Of a stretch of DNA of 64,000 nucleotides, positions 27,484-36,239 are shown piece after piece. Made by a program: the position numbers and the translations under genes. The stretch is from positions 1,694,067 to 1,758,066 of the forward strand of contig NZ_SIHJ01000001.1 in NCBI RefSeq assembly GCF_007859765.1, read 5' to 3'. The notes beneath the pieces are model-generated. The model saw only the letters and a list, made by a program, of their open reading frames with translations. It did no database searches and was not told the origin of the DNA. Origin of the DNA: Posidoniimonas corsicana (GTDB taxonomy: Bacteria > Planctomycetota > Planctomycetia > Pirellulales > Lacipirellulaceae). Each line of letters begins with the position of its first letter. Within the stretch, counting starts at the first letter, position 1.

Positions 27484-28674
27484 ATGCGTATCTATCACTT
27501 CTTCAGCACGATGCTGCTGGCTGGCGTTGTCACGGTTGGCGTCAACGCGCAGGACGGCATCGAGGACATCGGCGGCACTCTGAGCCGTGGCGCGAACGAC
27601 CTGGCTGGCAAGGCCCAAGTGACCGGCGACGCGGTCCGGGACACGGCCCGCAACACCGCCCAGGCCACCCGTGATGCGGTTGGTGATGCCCGCCGCGGCG
27701 CCGCCGAGAGCCTCGACAACGCCCGTCGCGACGTCCGCGAGTCCACCCAGGACGCCCGGGAGCGTTCCCGCAACCTCCGTCCGCGAGATCTTGACGCCAA
27801 CGCTCGTTCGCGTGCATCTGTCAACTTCGACGACGCCGACCGCAATGCCGACTGGCGGTTTGTCGAACGCAATGGCGCGTGGTGGTACCGCACGCCGATG
27901 AACACCTGGATGGTTCAGCGTGATGGTCGGTGGGTCAACTACCAGGGCGCCAATCAGCGTCAGTATGGCCAGCAGGGCTACGCCGATAGCCAGGTGGTGA
28001 CCAGCCAGTACGAAAACTACCAGGCGCGCACCGGAAACACCCAGGCCGGCTACGATCAAGAGTATCAGAACGACTACGCAAATCAGCAGGCGTCGTACAA
28101 CTCGGCATCGCAGTCGCAATCTCAGGTTGGCCACCAGGAGTGGATGTGCATTGACGGCCGGCGTCGGTTGGTGACGGTCACAAGCGTCCGCACCATCGGG
28201 GACTCACGCGAGGCCGGCACAATGGACCAGGGTCAGCGTCCGCAGCCTGCCGATCGACAAGACGGCACGGCCTACAGCGAGCGGGACTCGCAGCGCTACA
28301 CCGCCGCGCGTCCGCTGACGCCCCCGCCCGCTCCCTCCGCCGACCGCGCCGTGAACCGAGGCGATAACGTGAACGTGCCAGCCGCGCCTTCGCGTGAAGC
28401 CATCATGGGCGCCGCGGCCGGCGCTGGGGCGGCGGCCGCGATCGATTCCGGCGACAACGACCGCTGGGATGCAGACGCGGATGCCGAGGCTCGCACCGAC
28501 GCGGCCGTCGATGAAGCGTCCGCTGAGGCGGGCGCCGAGATTGACGCCAATGGTGAAGCCGAGGCTGATCTTGATATGAGCGACTCGGCAGAGGGCGCCA
28601 CGCCGGATGTGCCGTCTAACACCGACACGGACGCCCCGCTCGATATGAACGCGGACGACGGGGACCAGGAGTAA
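27484..28674 (+). CDS. Secreted low-complexity protein with Ala-rich repeats and acidic tail
   Basis: 396 residues from ATG 27484 with a strong ribosome site. A signal peptide (MRIYHFFSTMLLAGVVTVGVNAQ) is followed by an Ala/Asp/Arg-rich helical region at about 25-110 (GDAVRDTARNTAQATRDAVG) resembling LEA- or apolipoprotein-like amphipathic repeats. A small Trp/Tyr motif region comes next (DWRFVERNGAWWYRTPMNTW, about 121-140), a Gln/Tyr/Ser-rich stretch about 150-220, and a strongly acidic C-terminus of Asp, Glu and Ala. No enzymatic motif is visible. It probably works in the envelope or matrix. A strong terminator follows 42 bases after the stop, so it looks monocistronic. Confidence 0.75.
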   Translation: MRIYHFFSTMLLAGVVTVGVNAQDGIEDIGGTLSRGANDLAGKAQVTGDAVRDTARNTAQATRDAVGDARRGAAESLDNARRDVRESTQDARERSRNLRPRDLDANARSRASVNFDDADRNADWRFVERNGAWWYRTPMNTWMVQRDGRWVNYQGANQRQYGQQGYADSQVVTSQYENYQARTGNTQAGYDQEYQNDYANQQASYNSASQSQSQVGHQEWMCIDGRRRLVTVTSVRTIGDSREAGTMDQGQRPQPADRQDGTAYSERDSQRYTAARPLTPPPAPSADRAVNRGDNVNVPAAPSREAIMGAAAGAGAAAAIDSGDNDRWDADADAEARTDAAVDEASAEAGAEIDANGEAEADLDMSDSAEGATPDVPSNTDTDAPLDMNADDGDQE

Positions 28675-28716
28675 TTAAACCCCCTGTAGGTTAGGCCCCC
28701 CTTAAGGACCGAGACG

Positions 28717-28749
28717 AAACCCGGGCGGATCTTTGATCCGCCCGGGTTT
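28717..28749 (+). terminator. Strong intrinsic terminator hairpin
   Basis: A perfect 15-bp stem pairs 28717-28731 with 28735-28749 around a three-base loop; the right arm ends in ttt and is followed by attta. It lies 42 bases after the low-complexity gene and 21 bases before the convergent gene's stop, so it may serve both strands. Confidence 0.9.
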
Positions 28750-28770
28750 ATTTATGCGCTGACCGGTCAG

Positions 28771-29724
28771 CTACAACTCTTGAACGACCCGCAGCAACCG
28801 GCCGCCGCCTGACTCGCCAGCCTGCAGCAGCAGCGCCTCGCCCTCGGCGCCGAACGCCACCGCGAGCAGCCCGGGCGCCTGGACGATGGGCGTCGCTTTC
28901 GCCGCGGGGCGGCCACTGGCGTCCACCGCCGCATCGATGCGGTACAGGCCTTCCGCCGGCTCTTCGCCTTGTGCGGACCCGATCACGTAGAGCAGCCGCG
29001 CATAGGGCCGCGGTTGGCTCCCGTAGGTGACCGCCCAGATTCTCTCCAACCCCGTCTCGTACCGGGCGAGCGGTTGGCCGGCCGTCGGATCGGACTCGAA
29101 GAACTCAACCGCCCCGCCCGAGGCGGCGGTGAGGTAGCCCTGGGGACTCTCGCAGAGGGCATTGATTGCGCCGGATAACTCGGCGGCGGTGCGGAACCGG
29201 CTCAGCAGCCCCGAGTTGTGCCGCGCCTTGAGCATGAGCGTGGGGTTCTCACCGGCCACCGCGTACAAGAATCGCGCGCCACGGCTCAAAGACCTCATCG
29301 GTGCGGCGACGGCCGCTTCTTCCTCGTCCAACCGCCGCACGCTGCTCAGCTTGGCCGCTCCGGTCGACTGCAACGCGTAGAGGGCAACCGCCGGTCGCTG
29401 CAGTTCGACGCTGCTCCACGCGACCACGAACGCCTGCTCGGAAAGGTAGGCGACCGCCATCGGCGTCGACTCGCCGGCCGCCAACTCATCAGGCGGGGCG
29501 GGAACCACCACGCGGTCGCCGCCCGTAGCGCTCCACAGCTTCACCGCCGCGGGGTCCCGCTCGGCGATCAGCACGCCTCCCGCCGGGTTGGGCGAGGCGG
29601 CCAACGCCACCGGCGCCCGCAACCCGTCTAGCAGCACCCGCGTCTCGGCGGCGAGGAGCGGCGTCGCCAGAATGAGCAGCGCCGCGGCTGCCAGCGGCAC
29701 GCAGCGGCTAGGCGCCGGGTTCAT
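28771..29724 (-). CDS. Secreted beta-propeller-like protein, unknown function
   Basis: 317 residues from ATG 29724, which lies inside the 3' end of leuD (17-base overlap); an ATG at 29736 is an alternative. A signal peptide ([20 protein letters not shown]) precedes repeated short beta motifs ([24 protein letters not shown]-type start, [33 protein letters not shown]) that suggest a propeller of the NHL/SGL kind. No catalytic residues are evident. The overlap with leuD implies translation coupling to leucine synthesis genes, though a functional link is not obvious. Confidence 0.65.
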   Translation of the reverse strand: MNPAPSRCVPLAAAALLILATPLLAAETRVLLDGLRAPVALAASPNPAGGVLIAERDPAAVKLWSATGGDRVVVPAPPDELAAGESTPMAVAYLSEQAFVVAWSSVELQRPAVALYALQSTGAAKLSSVRRLDEEEAAVAAPMRSLSRGARFLYAVAGENPTLMLKARHNSGLLSRFRTAAELSGAINALCESPQGYLTAASGGAVEFFESDPTAGQPLARYETGLERIWAVTYGSQPRPYARLLYVIGSAQGEEPAEGLYRIDAAVDASGRPAAKATPIVQAPGLLAVAFGAEGEALLLQAGESGGGRLLRVVQEL

Positions 29725-30304
29725 TGCTCGCCTCATAGGCGGAGATCTTGTGCTCGTGCTCGAGGGTCAGGCTGATGTGGTCCAGCCCATTGATCAGGCA
29801 GTGCCGGCGGAAGTCATCGACCTCGAACGGCGTCTCAAAGCCGTGATCGTCGGTGAGCACCCGCTCGTGCAGGTCGGCGGTCAGCTTGTACTCGGGGTGC
29901 TTTTCGGTGCGTTGGAACAGCTCTTCAACGTGGTCCTCGCCGAGCACGATCGGCAGCATGCCATTCTTGAAGCAGTTGTTGTAGAAGATGTCCGCGAAGC
30001 TGGGCGCCACGATCACGCGGAATCCGTAGTCTTCCAGCGCCCACGGCGCGTGCTCGCGGCTCGACCCGCTGCCGAAGTTGCGGCGGGCTAGCAGAACGCT
30101 GGCGCCCTGCGCCTCGGGCTTGTTCAGCTCGAAGTCCGGGTCCTCGCTGCCGTCCGGCTTCTTCCGCCAGTCCCAGAAGAGGAATTCGCCGAAGCCGGTC
30201 CGCTCAATCCGCTTGAGGAACTGCTTGGGGATGATCTGGTCGGTGTCGACATTGGCCCGGTCCATCGCGACGACTAGGCCGGTGTGTGTGGTGAAAGGGT
30301 TCAT
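29708..30304 (-). CDS. leuD: 3-Isopropylmalate dehydratase small subunit (LeuD)
   Basis: 198 residues from ATG 30304. LeuD pairs with LeuC to isomerise 2-isopropylmalate to 3-isopropylmalate in leucine synthesis. The swivelling-domain signatures are clear: [15 protein letters not shown] at about 18-32, [17 protein letters not shown] at about 74-90, and [17 protein letters not shown]. Length is typical. It begins 50 bases after the leuC stop, and its 3' end overlaps the start of the downstream secreted-protein gene. Confidence 0.97.
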   Translation of the reverse strand: MNPFTTHTGLVVAMDRANVDTDQIIPKQFLKRIERTGFGEFLFWDWRKKPDGSEDPDFELNKPEAQGASVLLARRNFGSGSSREHAPWALEDYGFRVIVAPSFADIFYNNCFKNGMLPIVLGEDHVEELFQRTEKHPEYKLTADLHERVLTDDHGFETPFEVDDFRRHCLINGLDHISLTLEHEHKISAYEASNEPGA

Positions 30305-30354
30305 GGCTTTCAGCTAAACGAGGTGTATAGAGAGGGCGACGCAAGAGTGGGCGT

Positions 30355-31767
30355 TCAACCCCACTCACGCACGTCGACAAAGTGACCCGCACAAGCGGCC
30401 GCCGCCGCCATCGCCGGGCTGACCAGGTGGGTCCGCCCGCCACGGCCCTGGCGGCCTTCGAAATTGCGGTTGGAGGTCGACGCGCAACGCTCGCCCGGCT
30501 CCAGCTTGTCGGGGTTCATCGCCAGGCACATGCTGCAGCCCGCCTCGCGCCACTCGAAGCCGGCCTCCTTGAAGATCTTATCCAGGCCCTCGTCCTCCGC
30601 CTGCTGCTTCACCACGCCGCTGCCCGGCACCACCATCGCGCTGACGTGCGAGGACACCTTCTTTCCCTTGGCGACCGCGGCCGCGGCCCGCAGGTCCTCG
30701 ATGCGGCCGTTGGTGCAGCTGCCGATGAACACGCGGTCGAGCTTGAGGTCGGTGATTGGGGTCCCGGCGGCGATGCCCATGTACTCCAGCGCCTGGGCGG
30801 TGGTCTTCTGGTCGGTCGGGTCGGAGAAGTCGGCCGGGTTGGGGATGCTGCTGTTGACGCTTGCGACCTGGCCGGGGTTGGTGCCCCAGCTCACCTGCGG
30901 GGCGATGTCCGCGCCGTCAAAGCGGAGTGACTTGTCGTAGGCAGCGCCCTCGTCGGTCGGCAGCTTCTTCCACTGGGCGACCGCCTTGTCCCAGTCGGCG
31001 CCCTGCGGCGCGAACTTGCGTCCCTTGATGTACTCGAAGGTGGTCTCGTCCGGCGAGATCATGCCCGCCCGGGCGCCCGCCTCGATCGACATGTTGCACA
31101 CCGTCATGCGGCCCTCCATCGACAGGCCGCGGATGGCGTCGCCGGTGTACTCGATGCAGTACCCGGTGCCGCCGGCGGTGGTCAGCTTGCCGATGAGGTA
31201 CATCACCAGGTCCTTGGCGGTAACCCCAAAGCCGAGCTCGCCGTCGACCCGCAGCTCGAGCGTCTTGGGCTTCGACTGCAGCAGCGTCTGGGTAGCGAGC
31301 ACGTGCTCGACCTCGCTGGTGCCGATGCCGAACGCCAGGGCGCCAAACGCCCCGTGCGTCGAGGTGTGGCTGTCGCCGCACACGATGGTCATGCCCGGCT
31401 GCGTGTAGCCCAGCTCGGGCCCCATCACGTGGACCACGCCCTGGTTCAGGTGCCCCAGCCCGTAGTACTGGATGTCAAACTCGGCGCAGTTGGCGGCCAG
31501 GGTGTCGATCTGCTGCTTGGAGATCGGGTCGGCGATCGGCAGGCTGCGGTCGGTGGTCGGCACGTTGTGGTCGGCGGTCGCAATGGTGCGTTCCGGACGC
31601 CGCACCTTGCGGCCGGCCAGCCGCAGGCCCTCGAACGCCTGGGCGCTGGTGACCTCGTGGACCAGTTGCAGGTCGATGTACAGGATGGTCTGGCGGCCCT
31701 CCTCAGCGTGGACGACGTGGTTGTCCCAGATCTTCTCGAACAGCGTGCGTGGGGCCGAAGCGGTCAT
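30355..31767 (-). CDS. leuC: 3-Isopropylmalate dehydratase large subunit (LeuC)
   Basis: 470 residues from ATG 31767; a longer frame to 31818 adds a non-homologous Pro/Ser stretch. LeuC carries the [4Fe-4S] cluster of the aconitase-family isomerase. Predicted cluster ligands are Cys351 (GSCTNGR), Cys411 and Cys414 (CSMC). Other family motifs: [12 protein letters not shown] at the N-terminus, [42 protein letters not shown] and the end motif [15 protein letters not shown]. LeuC leads a - strand operon with leuD and the secreted propeller-like protein. No leucine leader peptide was recognised upstream. Confidence 0.97.
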   Translation of the reverse strand: MTASAPRTLFEKIWDNHVVHAEEGRQTILYIDLQLVHEVTSAQAFEGLRLAGRKVRRPERTIATADHNVPTTDRSLPIADPISKQQIDTLAANCAEFDIQYYGLGHLNQGVVHVMGPELGYTQPGMTIVCGDSHTSTHGAFGALAFGIGTSEVEHVLATQTLLQSKPKTLELRVDGELGFGVTAKDLVMYLIGKLTTAGGTGYCIEYTGDAIRGLSMEGRMTVCNMSIEAGARAGMISPDETTFEYIKGRKFAPQGADWDKAVAQWKKLPTDEGAAYDKSLRFDGADIAPQVSWGTNPGQVASVNSSIPNPADFSDPTDQKTTAQALEYMGIAAGTPITDLKLDRVFIGSCTNGRIEDLRAAAAVAKGKKVSSHVSAMVVPGSGVVKQQAEDEGLDKIFKEAGFEWREAGCSMCLAMNPDKLEPGERCASTSNRNFEGRQGRGGRTHLVSPAMAAAAACAGHFVDVREWG

Positions 31768-31989
31768 GTCAGTCGGGTATGAGGAAAGGGGAGGGGGCGG
31801 CGTGCCAGAGCCAATCAAAGACCCTCAGTGTAAACCGCGGGTTCGCCCACGGGTAGCCGGCGGCCCGAATGGGGCTAACGCCCTGCGGGCTTTGCGGTTA
31901 GAATGCGAACCTCGCGGGGGCCGGCACGTGTCCCCGCAGTGGGCCCTCGCCGCGATGGCCCCCGCTGCGGTCCCCCGACCGCCGCTCAA

Positions 31990-32062
31990 TGAGCCCGTAG
32001 CTCAGTCGGTAGAGCAACGGACTTTTAATCCGTGGGTCGCGCGTTCGAGTCGCGCCGGGCTC
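31990..32062 (+). tRNA. tRNA-Lys (anticodon UUU)
   Basis: A complete 73-base cloverleaf. The acceptor stem GAGCCCG (31990-31996) pairs perfectly with CGGGCTC (32055-32061), with discriminator A at 32062. The D stem is GCTC/GAGC. The anticodon stem ACGGA/TCCGT closes loop CTTTTAA with anticodon TTT at 32023-32025. The T stem GCGCG/CGCGC closes loop TTCGAGT. CCA is not encoded. This reads AAA/AAG lysine codons; its A37 is a substrate for the t6A pathway that includes tsaE. Confidence 0.98.
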
Positions 32063-32558
32063 ATTACTTTCTATCCGTATCCGAGAGGGTCTCACCTTCT
32101 CGGTTCCGTCACTTCCGTCTCTTCCGGGTCAGAGGCGCCAGATTTGACGCCTCCGCTCAACCGGACCTGCGGCGCCTCTTGAGCGGAGGCGTTGTTTGCC
32201 GGATCTCTTCGGCCAAACCTGAGGCCGCCAGTCTCGACATGTTAGGACATCGTCGTCTGGACCGCCGGTCGCAATACGCGTGATTCACGTCACGCCTGGC
32301 GAGGAGCCGCACGCACTCGAATGCTTCCCATGCTTGATGCGACTATCACGGGCTGTCCTTCTTGCCGTGTGCCTAGTGCCCTGCCGCAACCGGCCGGTGG
32401 GCGCAGAATGACTGACGCTCAGCCGCGTCGCCGTCGCGGTCTGGCTGGATCTGCTGTATACGGTGTCCCAGGGACCTAGGTCCATTGTCGATCTGCCGCA
32501 CCGTCTGAATACCGGGTGAACGTCGCGGGTGGGGCGTAGTCCTGTTGTCGAGGGGCCG
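32063..32558 (+). other. Non-coding interval after tRNA-Lys
   Basis: Nearly 500 bases with no credible gene. The first part holds the crossing inverted repeats annotated separately. The last part carries a GAGGGG ribosome site just before the ATG at 32559. The opposite strand has a long open frame through this stretch that reaches into the dehydrogenase gene, but it lacks recognisable protein features. Confidence 0.5.
32131..32192. promoter_or_regulatory. Two crossing, mutually exclusive inverted repeats (attenuator- or pseudoknot-like)
   Basis: Arm A agaggcgcc (32131-32139) is perfectly complementary to 32171-32179. Arm B acgcctccgctcaa (32147-32160) is perfectly complementary to 32179-32192. 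The pairings interleave and share base 32179, so a transcript could form either hairpin, or a pseudoknot. The 14-bp hairpin is followed by tgttt, a weak terminator-like tail. It begins 69 bases after the tRNA. Confidence 0.6.
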
Positions 32559-33560
32559 ATGAAGATTGTCCGCTGCGACCGTGAGCTCGAAACGCCGCTG
32601 GTGGATCAGACGCTGAGGGATTGGGGGCATGAGCTGCTCTTGCTGCCCGAGGACGTATCGGAGGACGGACTGTGCGCGGCGGCAGCCGATTGTGAGCTGC
32701 TGCTGATGTGCTACACGCCGGTGTCGGCCCGGGTGCTGGACGCGGCGCCTCGTCTGCGGGGTATCGTGAAGTACGGTGTTGGGATCGACGCGATCGACAT
32801 CCCGGCGGCCCACGCCCGCGGGGTCGCGGTAGTGAACATCCCGGGCTACGCGGAGGAAACGGTCGCCGAGGCCGCGTTCGCGATGCTGATTGCGCTCGCC
32901 AAAAAGCTGCCCGCGTTGGGGCGGGTCATGCAGTCGGACGGCTGGGCCTGGCCGACCGAACAGTGGTTGGCGTCCGACATTGCTGGAAAGACGCTTGGGA
33001 TCATCGGCTGCGGCAAGATAGGCGCCGCGCTGGCCCGGATGGCGGGGGCGGGCTTCCGCGCCCGGATCGTTGGTTACGACCCCCACAAGAGCCCCGAGGA
33101 GATGAACTCGGCCGGCATCGAGCCCTACGACGATCTGCACGCAATGCTCACCGAGTGCGACTTCGTCTCGCTCCACGCGGTGCTGTGCGACACGACACGC
33201 GGCCTGATCGGCGCGGCCGAACTGGCCGCGATGAAACCGACCGCCGTGCTTGTGAACACGGCCCGCGGCGCGCTGGTGGACGAGGCGGCGCTGCTCGACG
33301 CGCTCCGCCACGGCCAGATCGGCGGCGCCGGGCTGGACGTCTTCAGTCAAGAGCCGGTCGACCGCCAGACCCATCCGCTCCGTGAACTCTACACGATGGA
33401 CAACGTGATGCTGCTCCCGCATCTGGCGTTCTACACTGCCGAGGCAATGCGCCGCCTGGAGTTGGAGACGCTCGACCGCTGTCGAGAGATTATCGGCGGC
33501 CGGCCGGTAACGATCCTCTCAAACGACCCCCGCCTGCGGATGGGCGCCGCGACGCGCTGA
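32559..33560 (+). CDS. D-2-hydroxyacid dehydrogenase family protein
   Basis: 333 residues from ATG 32559, with GAGGGG upstream; GTG 32529 is an alternative. The NAD-binding motif GCGKIG (150-155 region) and the catalytic Arg236 (NTARG), Glu265 (FSQEP) and His288 (LPHLAFYT) identify the D-isomer-specific 2-hydroxyacid dehydrogenases (phosphoglycerate, glyoxylate or hydroxypyruvate reductase group). The substrate cannot be chosen from sequence. There is no ACT domain, so it is not a full-length regulated SerA. It stands alone between a non-coding stretch and the exported-protein cluster. Confidence 0.88.
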   Translation: MKIVRCDRELETPLVDQTLRDWGHELLLLPEDVSEDGLCAAAADCELLLMCYTPVSARVLDAAPRLRGIVKYGVGIDAIDIPAAHARGVAVVNIPGYAEETVAEAAFAMLIALAKKLPALGRVMQSDGWAWPTEQWLASDIAGKTLGIIGCGKIGAALARMAGAGFRARIVGYDPHKSPEEMNSAGIEPYDDLHAMLTECDFVSLHAVLCDTTRGLIGAAELAAMKPTAVLVNTARGALVDEAALLDALRHGQIGGAGLDVFSQEPVDRQTHPLRELYTMDNVMLLPHLAFYTAEAMRRLELETLDRCREIIGGRPVTILSNDPRLRMGAATR

Positions 33561-33787
33561 CCCCACGCGTTGTGTGGTTGTCACTCTGCGCATGTTCACG
33601 CGCTCATTGGGCAGCGCAGCGAACAAGTGGGAAGCCAGTGCAAACGCTGCGCGAAGAATCGGTGAATCCAGCGTGCCGTGGTCGCATTCGCACGGCCGGC
33701 GCCTAAACTCATCGTCCAATCGTCCTCACGCGGCCGAGTCATCCCCGCTCGCCGCCGCACCAGAATGGCTACCTTCGAGAGGCTGCC

Positions 33788-34873
33788 GTGCACTGCCTTG
33801 CCATGCGATCCCGCTGGATAGCGATGCTTCTACCGGCCCTGGCGCCAACCTGTTTGTTGGCGGCCGACGCCGACCGCGGGGTGGAATGGGCGCCGGTCTG
33901 TGGCGATTGGGAGGTGCGTATCGATGGCGGTGGCGAGATTTACCACGCCAACCTCAACCTTGAAATCACCAAGGGGCCGGCGGGCGCGCCGGTCGCGGGG
34001 ACGATGAAGAGCGAGGGGCGGACCGGCCGCCTCCGCTCGGCCAAGCGGAGCAAGACCGCGTACACGCTCACGTTTGCGACCAGGCGGTCGGGCGTGCCGA
34101 CCGAGGTCACCTTCGCGTTCAACCGGGTGGGCGGAAAGCTTGTCGGCGAGGTCGACTTCCAATCGGGCGGCGGCGGCCGGTCGTACGAGTTCGAAGCGAC
34201 CCGACTGGACGCAGCGCCGGCGGCGCCCGCCGTCACGACTCCCCCCAAACAACCACAGCCAGTAGCGGTGCGGCGGGTAGCTTTTCGGCAAGGAGAACAG
34301 GGCTATAGCGGCGCTATCGACACCGAAATCTGGGGCATCGCGCCCAGCAAGTCGCTGGACCGTCAGGGCACGATGACCAGCGACTCGAACAACGGCGGCG
34401 GCGAGAGCCAAGTTTTGATGCGGTTCGGCGGCGTCATCGGCGACGGCGAGCATCAGGTTCCCGCCGGCAGCCGCGTCCGCTCCGCGAAGCTCACGGTTGT
34501 GGTGTTCGACCCGGGCACGACCGTGTTCCTGCACCGCGTGCTCGCCCCCTGGGACGAGTCCGCGACCTGGGACCGCATGTCGGGCGGGCTGCGGGCCGAC
34601 GATCTAGAGGCCAGCACGCTCCGCGACGGGTTCAGCTTCGGCGAGATCAACATGGACCGACAGCTGGTCGAGTTCGACGTGACCGCGACCGCCCAGCGGT
34701 GGGCCGACGGCGAGCCGAACTACGGCTGGGTGTTCATCAACACCGGTGGCAACGGCTGGGACTTCTACTCGAGCGACTGGGTCGAACGCGACATCCGGCC
34801 CCGGCTGGAGATCGAGTTTGAGCCGCGCGGCCGGGCCGCTGACACGCCGGTGGCCGGGCTCGACCGCCGCTAG
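33788..34873 (+). CDS. Secreted protein with DNRLRE-like C-terminal domain
   Basis: 361 residues; ATG 33803 (MRSRWIAML) is an alternative to the start at 33788. A signal peptide ends near CLLAADA. Residues about 30-140 form a small beta domain (GDWEVRIDGGGEIYHANLNL, GGRSYEFEATRL). After a Pro-rich linker, residues about 165-345 form a DNRLRE/CBM96-like domain. Its signatures are VAFRQGEQGYSGAIDT, VLMRFGGVIG, the paired Trp motif around NYGWVFINTGGNGWDF, and RPRLEIEF. It heads a tight five-gene + strand cluster; the DUF1501 gene begins 31 bases downstream. The same domain type recurs at 43.8 and 45.0 kb. Confidence 0.75.
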   Translation: MHCLAMRSRWIAMLLPALAPTCLLAADADRGVEWAPVCGDWEVRIDGGGEIYHANLNLEITKGPAGAPVAGTMKSEGRTGRLRSAKRSKTAYTLTFATRRSGVPTEVTFAFNRVGGKLVGEVDFQSGGGGRSYEFEATRLDAAPAAPAVTTPPKQPQPVAVRRVAFRQGEQGYSGAIDTEIWGIAPSKSLDRQGTMTSDSNNGGGESQVLMRFGGVIGDGEHQVPAGSRVRSAKLTVVVFDPGTTVFLHRVLAPWDESATWDRMSGGLRADDLEASTLRDGFSFGEINMDRQLVEFDVTATAQRWADGEPNYGWVFINTGGNGWDFYSSDWVERDIRPRLEIEFEPRGRAADTPVAGLDRR

Positions 34874-34904
34874 CAATTCACCCCCCCCCTCAAGAGGCGA
34901 AAGC

Positions 34905-36239
34905 ATGAAGCGTCAACCTCACTCCTGTTGCGGCCCCACCGGTCACGTCGGGCGTCGCGAATTCCTGCAGGTCGGCGCGCTAACCACGCTGGGGCTTACC
35001 CTTGGCGACTTCTTCCGGCAGCGGGCCGTCGCCGAGGCGATATCGGCGGCCGCGCCGCGCTCGTCAGGACCGGCGTGCGACTCAGTGATCCAGATCTACC
35101 TGCCGGGCGGGATTGCCCACCAGGAGTTCGTCGACCCGAAGCCGGCGGCGCCTTCGGAGTACCGCGGCGAGATGGACTCGATCCCCACCTCGCTGCCGGG
35201 CGAGCGGTTTAACGAACTGATGGTCAAGACCGCCGGGGTCGCTGACAAGCTGACGGTGGTGCGTTCGATGACGCACACCGAGGCGGCCCACGAACGCGGC
35301 ACGCACAACATGATCACCGGCAACCGCCCCAGCCCGGCAATTGTCTTCCCAAGCATGGGCAGCGTGGTCGCTTCGGAGCTAGGCCCGCACAACGAGATGC
35401 CCAGCTACGTCTGCGTGCCGGGGCTGACCAGCGAGTACGCCGGCAGCGGCTACCTCAGCTCGGCGTTCGGGCCGTTTACTCTCGGCGCCGATCCTGCGCG
35501 GCGCAGCTTCAAGGTCCGCGACCTGGCGCTGCCGGAGTCGGTCTCCCCCGAGCGATTCGCCCACCGCCGCGGCCTGCTGGCGTCGGTCGACGAACACTTC
35601 AAGACCATGCAGCAGTCGCCGGCTATCGACGCGGCCGACTCGTTTTATCAGCGGGCGTACGACATGCTGCTCTCACCCTCTGCCCGCGAGGCGTTCAACC
35701 TCCGCGCGGAGTCCGGCGCGACGGTCCAACGCTACGGTCGCAGCCAGGCGGGCGCCCGGATGCTACTCGCGAGGAGGCTGATTGAGGCCGGCGTGCGGTT
35801 CGTATCGCTGAACTACGGTGACTGGGACACGCACACCTACCACTTCCGCACCACCGAGCGCATCCTGCCGCCGCTCGACCAGGCGCTCGGCGCCCTGATC
35901 GGCGATCTCGACGAACGCGGCATGCTGGACCGCACGCTGGTCATCGTGTGCAGCGAGTTCGGCCGCACGCCGATGGTCAACGCCGGCGCCGGCCGGGACC
36001 ACTGGCCCCGGGTCTTCAGCACGCTGATGGCGGGCGGGGGGCTAAAGCGGGGCTACATCCACGGCGCGTCCGACGCCTTGGCGGCCGAGCCAGACCGCGA
36101 CCCGGTCTCGCCCGAGGACCTCGCCTGCACGATCTACCGTCTGCTGGGCGTCGACGCGACGAAGGAACTAATGGCTCCGGGCAACCGTCCGCTGGATATC
36201 GTCGACGGCGGGCGGGTGGTGAGAGAGCTGATCGCCTGA
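34905..36239 (+). CDS. DUF1501 family protein with twin-arginine signal
   Basis: 444 residues from ATG 34905, behind AAGAGGCG. The N-terminus VGRREFLQVGALTTLGL is a twin-arginine signal, implying export of a folded, perhaps metal-bearing protein. The body has the DUF1501 signatures: VIQIYLPGGIAHQEFVDPK, MTHTEAAHERGTHNMITG, FVSLNYGDWDTH, RTLVIVCSEFGRTPMVN, and GRDHWPRVFSTLMAGGG. DUF1501 is related to the alkaline-phosphatase/sulfatase fold. It is nearly always next to DUF1549/DUF1553 proteins in planctomycetes, as here. Its stop overlaps the next start by one base (TGATG). Confidence 0.92.
   Translation: MKRQPHSCCGPTGHVGRREFLQVGALTTLGLTLGDFFRQRAVAEAISAAAPRSSGPACDSVIQIYLPGGIAHQEFVDPKPAAPSEYRGEMDSIPTSLPGERFNELMVKTAGVADKLTVVRSMTHTEAAHERGTHNMITGNRPSPAIVFPSMGSVVASELGPHNEMPSYVCVPGLTSEYAGSGYLSSAFGPFTLGADPARRSFKVRDLALPESVSPERFAHRRGLLASVDEHFKTMQQSPAIDAADSFYQRAYDMLLSPSAREAFNLRAESGATVQRYGRSQAGARMLLARRLIEAGVRFVSLNYGDWDTHTYHFRTTERILPPLDQALGALIGDLDERGMLDRTLVIVCSEFGRTPMVNAGAGRDHWPRVFSTLMAGGGLKRGYIHGASDALAAEPDRDPVSPEDLACTIYRLLGVDATKELMAPGNRPLDIVDGGRVVRELIA

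Noticed and set aside
32373-33422. 349-codon - strand frame overlapping the dehydrogenase
   Set aside because: The + strand carries Rossmann and catalytic motifs; the opposite frame is a shadow.
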